This document shows positions 63,329 to 64,000 of a stretch of DNA of 64,000 nt, piece by piece; within the stretch, counting starts at the first letter, position 1, and each line of letters begins with the position of its first letter. The notes under the pieces are model-generated. The model saw only the letters and a list, made by a program, of their open reading frames with translations. It was not told the origin of the DNA and made no database searches. The position numbers and the translations under genes are program-made. The stretch covers positions 3,509,329 through 3,573,328 of the forward strand of contig VXAI01000015.1 of NCBI GenBank assembly GCA_013399305.1. The letters run 5' to 3'. This stretch comes from Rostratula benghalensis. Its lineage: Eukaryota; Chordata; Aves; Charadriiformes; Rostratulidae.

Positions 63329-63933
63329 AACTTAGCCACTAATTGTTACCATGTATTTTTGTCTCAGAGGAACTCTTACAGTTGATGGCCTTCCCTTGAT
63401 ATACTTGTTGATAATTTTTATGTTGTCTTTACCTTCATACCTTATTTAAATTTCTCATGTTCTTGATTTACCAGATCTTAGCTATGCCACTGAGCTTTTA
63501 CACAGCTCTGTGGTTGGAATCTGATGATAAGGATTTTCATACAATAGCTCAAAAAGCCTGTAGCCAAGAGCTGGTGTTTCCCGGAGCCTTCACCTGCCAT
63601 CAAGAACAGTTCTGTACCACAAGCAGCTAATCAAAGAGAGCAATGCATTTACCCCTTTGCTGTTGTGCCTGACTCCCTGATTTACAGTAGTTACAGTGTT
63701 CTCAGAGTCACTGTGCCACCTAGAACTAAGCATACTCTGAGCTAACAGTGTAACTGGTGGTATTTAATGGTGCTAGACTTCCTCATGTAGTGCTTGAATT
63801 TTTGGCTGGTATTTTTGTTTAGTGATCAATATTATTTTCAGAGCACTGGTGCTACATGGAAGGAAAAAAAAAGAGGGGTTTTTGGTGATTTTTGTTTTTA
63901 TAATCGTATACAAAGGTTGTTGAAAAAAGGTGT

Positions 63934-63951
63934 CAATATTGGCCAATATTG
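63934..63951. repeat. 18-bp perfect palindrome
   Basis: CAATATTGGCCAATATTG equals its own reverse complement, with a central GGCC. It contains CCAAT on both strands (the NF-Y core word), which may be coincidental. A further CAATATT follows at 63962-63968. Confidence 0.9.
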
Positions 63952-64000
63952 TGTAAAGTGTGCAATATTCTGAGTGAAAGGTTTGGGTCATTGCCAGTTC

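Larger units (their letters stand above)
60549..64000. other. Unique AT-rich non-coding stretch to window end
   Basis: No gene is recognised. A 107-codon minus-strand frame (61223-61546) shows no known domain. An octamer-like ATGCAAAT occurs near 61909 but such words are expected by chance. Confidence 0.6.

Overview
The window is non-coding, AT-rich vertebrate nuclear DNA, most likely from a bird of the neoavian radiation. The evidence is its interspersed repeats. Two truncated CR1 LINE 3' ends lie at 5000-5416 (minus) and 60364-60548 (plus). A decayed ERV-type LTR at about 37087-37635 (minus) matches, from memory, a family very common in neoavian genomes. A GC-rich avian interspersed repeat lies at about 7795-8365. 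Sparse CpG, few tandem repeats and long unique AT-rich stretches fit a bird intron or intergenic desert. Species and locus cannot be named from the sequence.

Layout. 1-4999 is mostly unique, with an A26 tract and a faint old repeat tail. 5000-5453 is the first CR1 and an abutting A16 run. 5454-7794 is unique apart from a 20-bp palindrome. 7795-8365 is the compositional outlier: a GC-rich repeat split by a hexanucleotide pyrimidine tract, with a 10-bp minisatellite and the only CpG-island-like sequence in the window. 8366-36779 is long unique AT-rich DNA with several perfect inverted repeats, one MIR-like remnant and low-complexity tracts. 36780-37635 holds an ancient L3/CR1-like tail followed by the LTR. 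37636-60363 is again mostly unique and contains the one unexplained long open frame (52418-53035, minus, 205 codons). 60364-60548 is the second CR1, and the rest is unique to the end.

No complete protein-coding gene, tRNA, rRNA or CRISPR array can be supported. Most short open frames look like chance in AT-rich DNA or fall inside repeats. The main exceptions are the 205-codon frame, which I cannot assign to a family, and a stretch at 47716-47940 open in two frames at once. No new multi-gene system is visible. The best leads are the 205-codon frame, the CpG-rich repeat with a GC box, and a set of perfect inverted repeats that look like local template-switch products or structured-RNA candidates.
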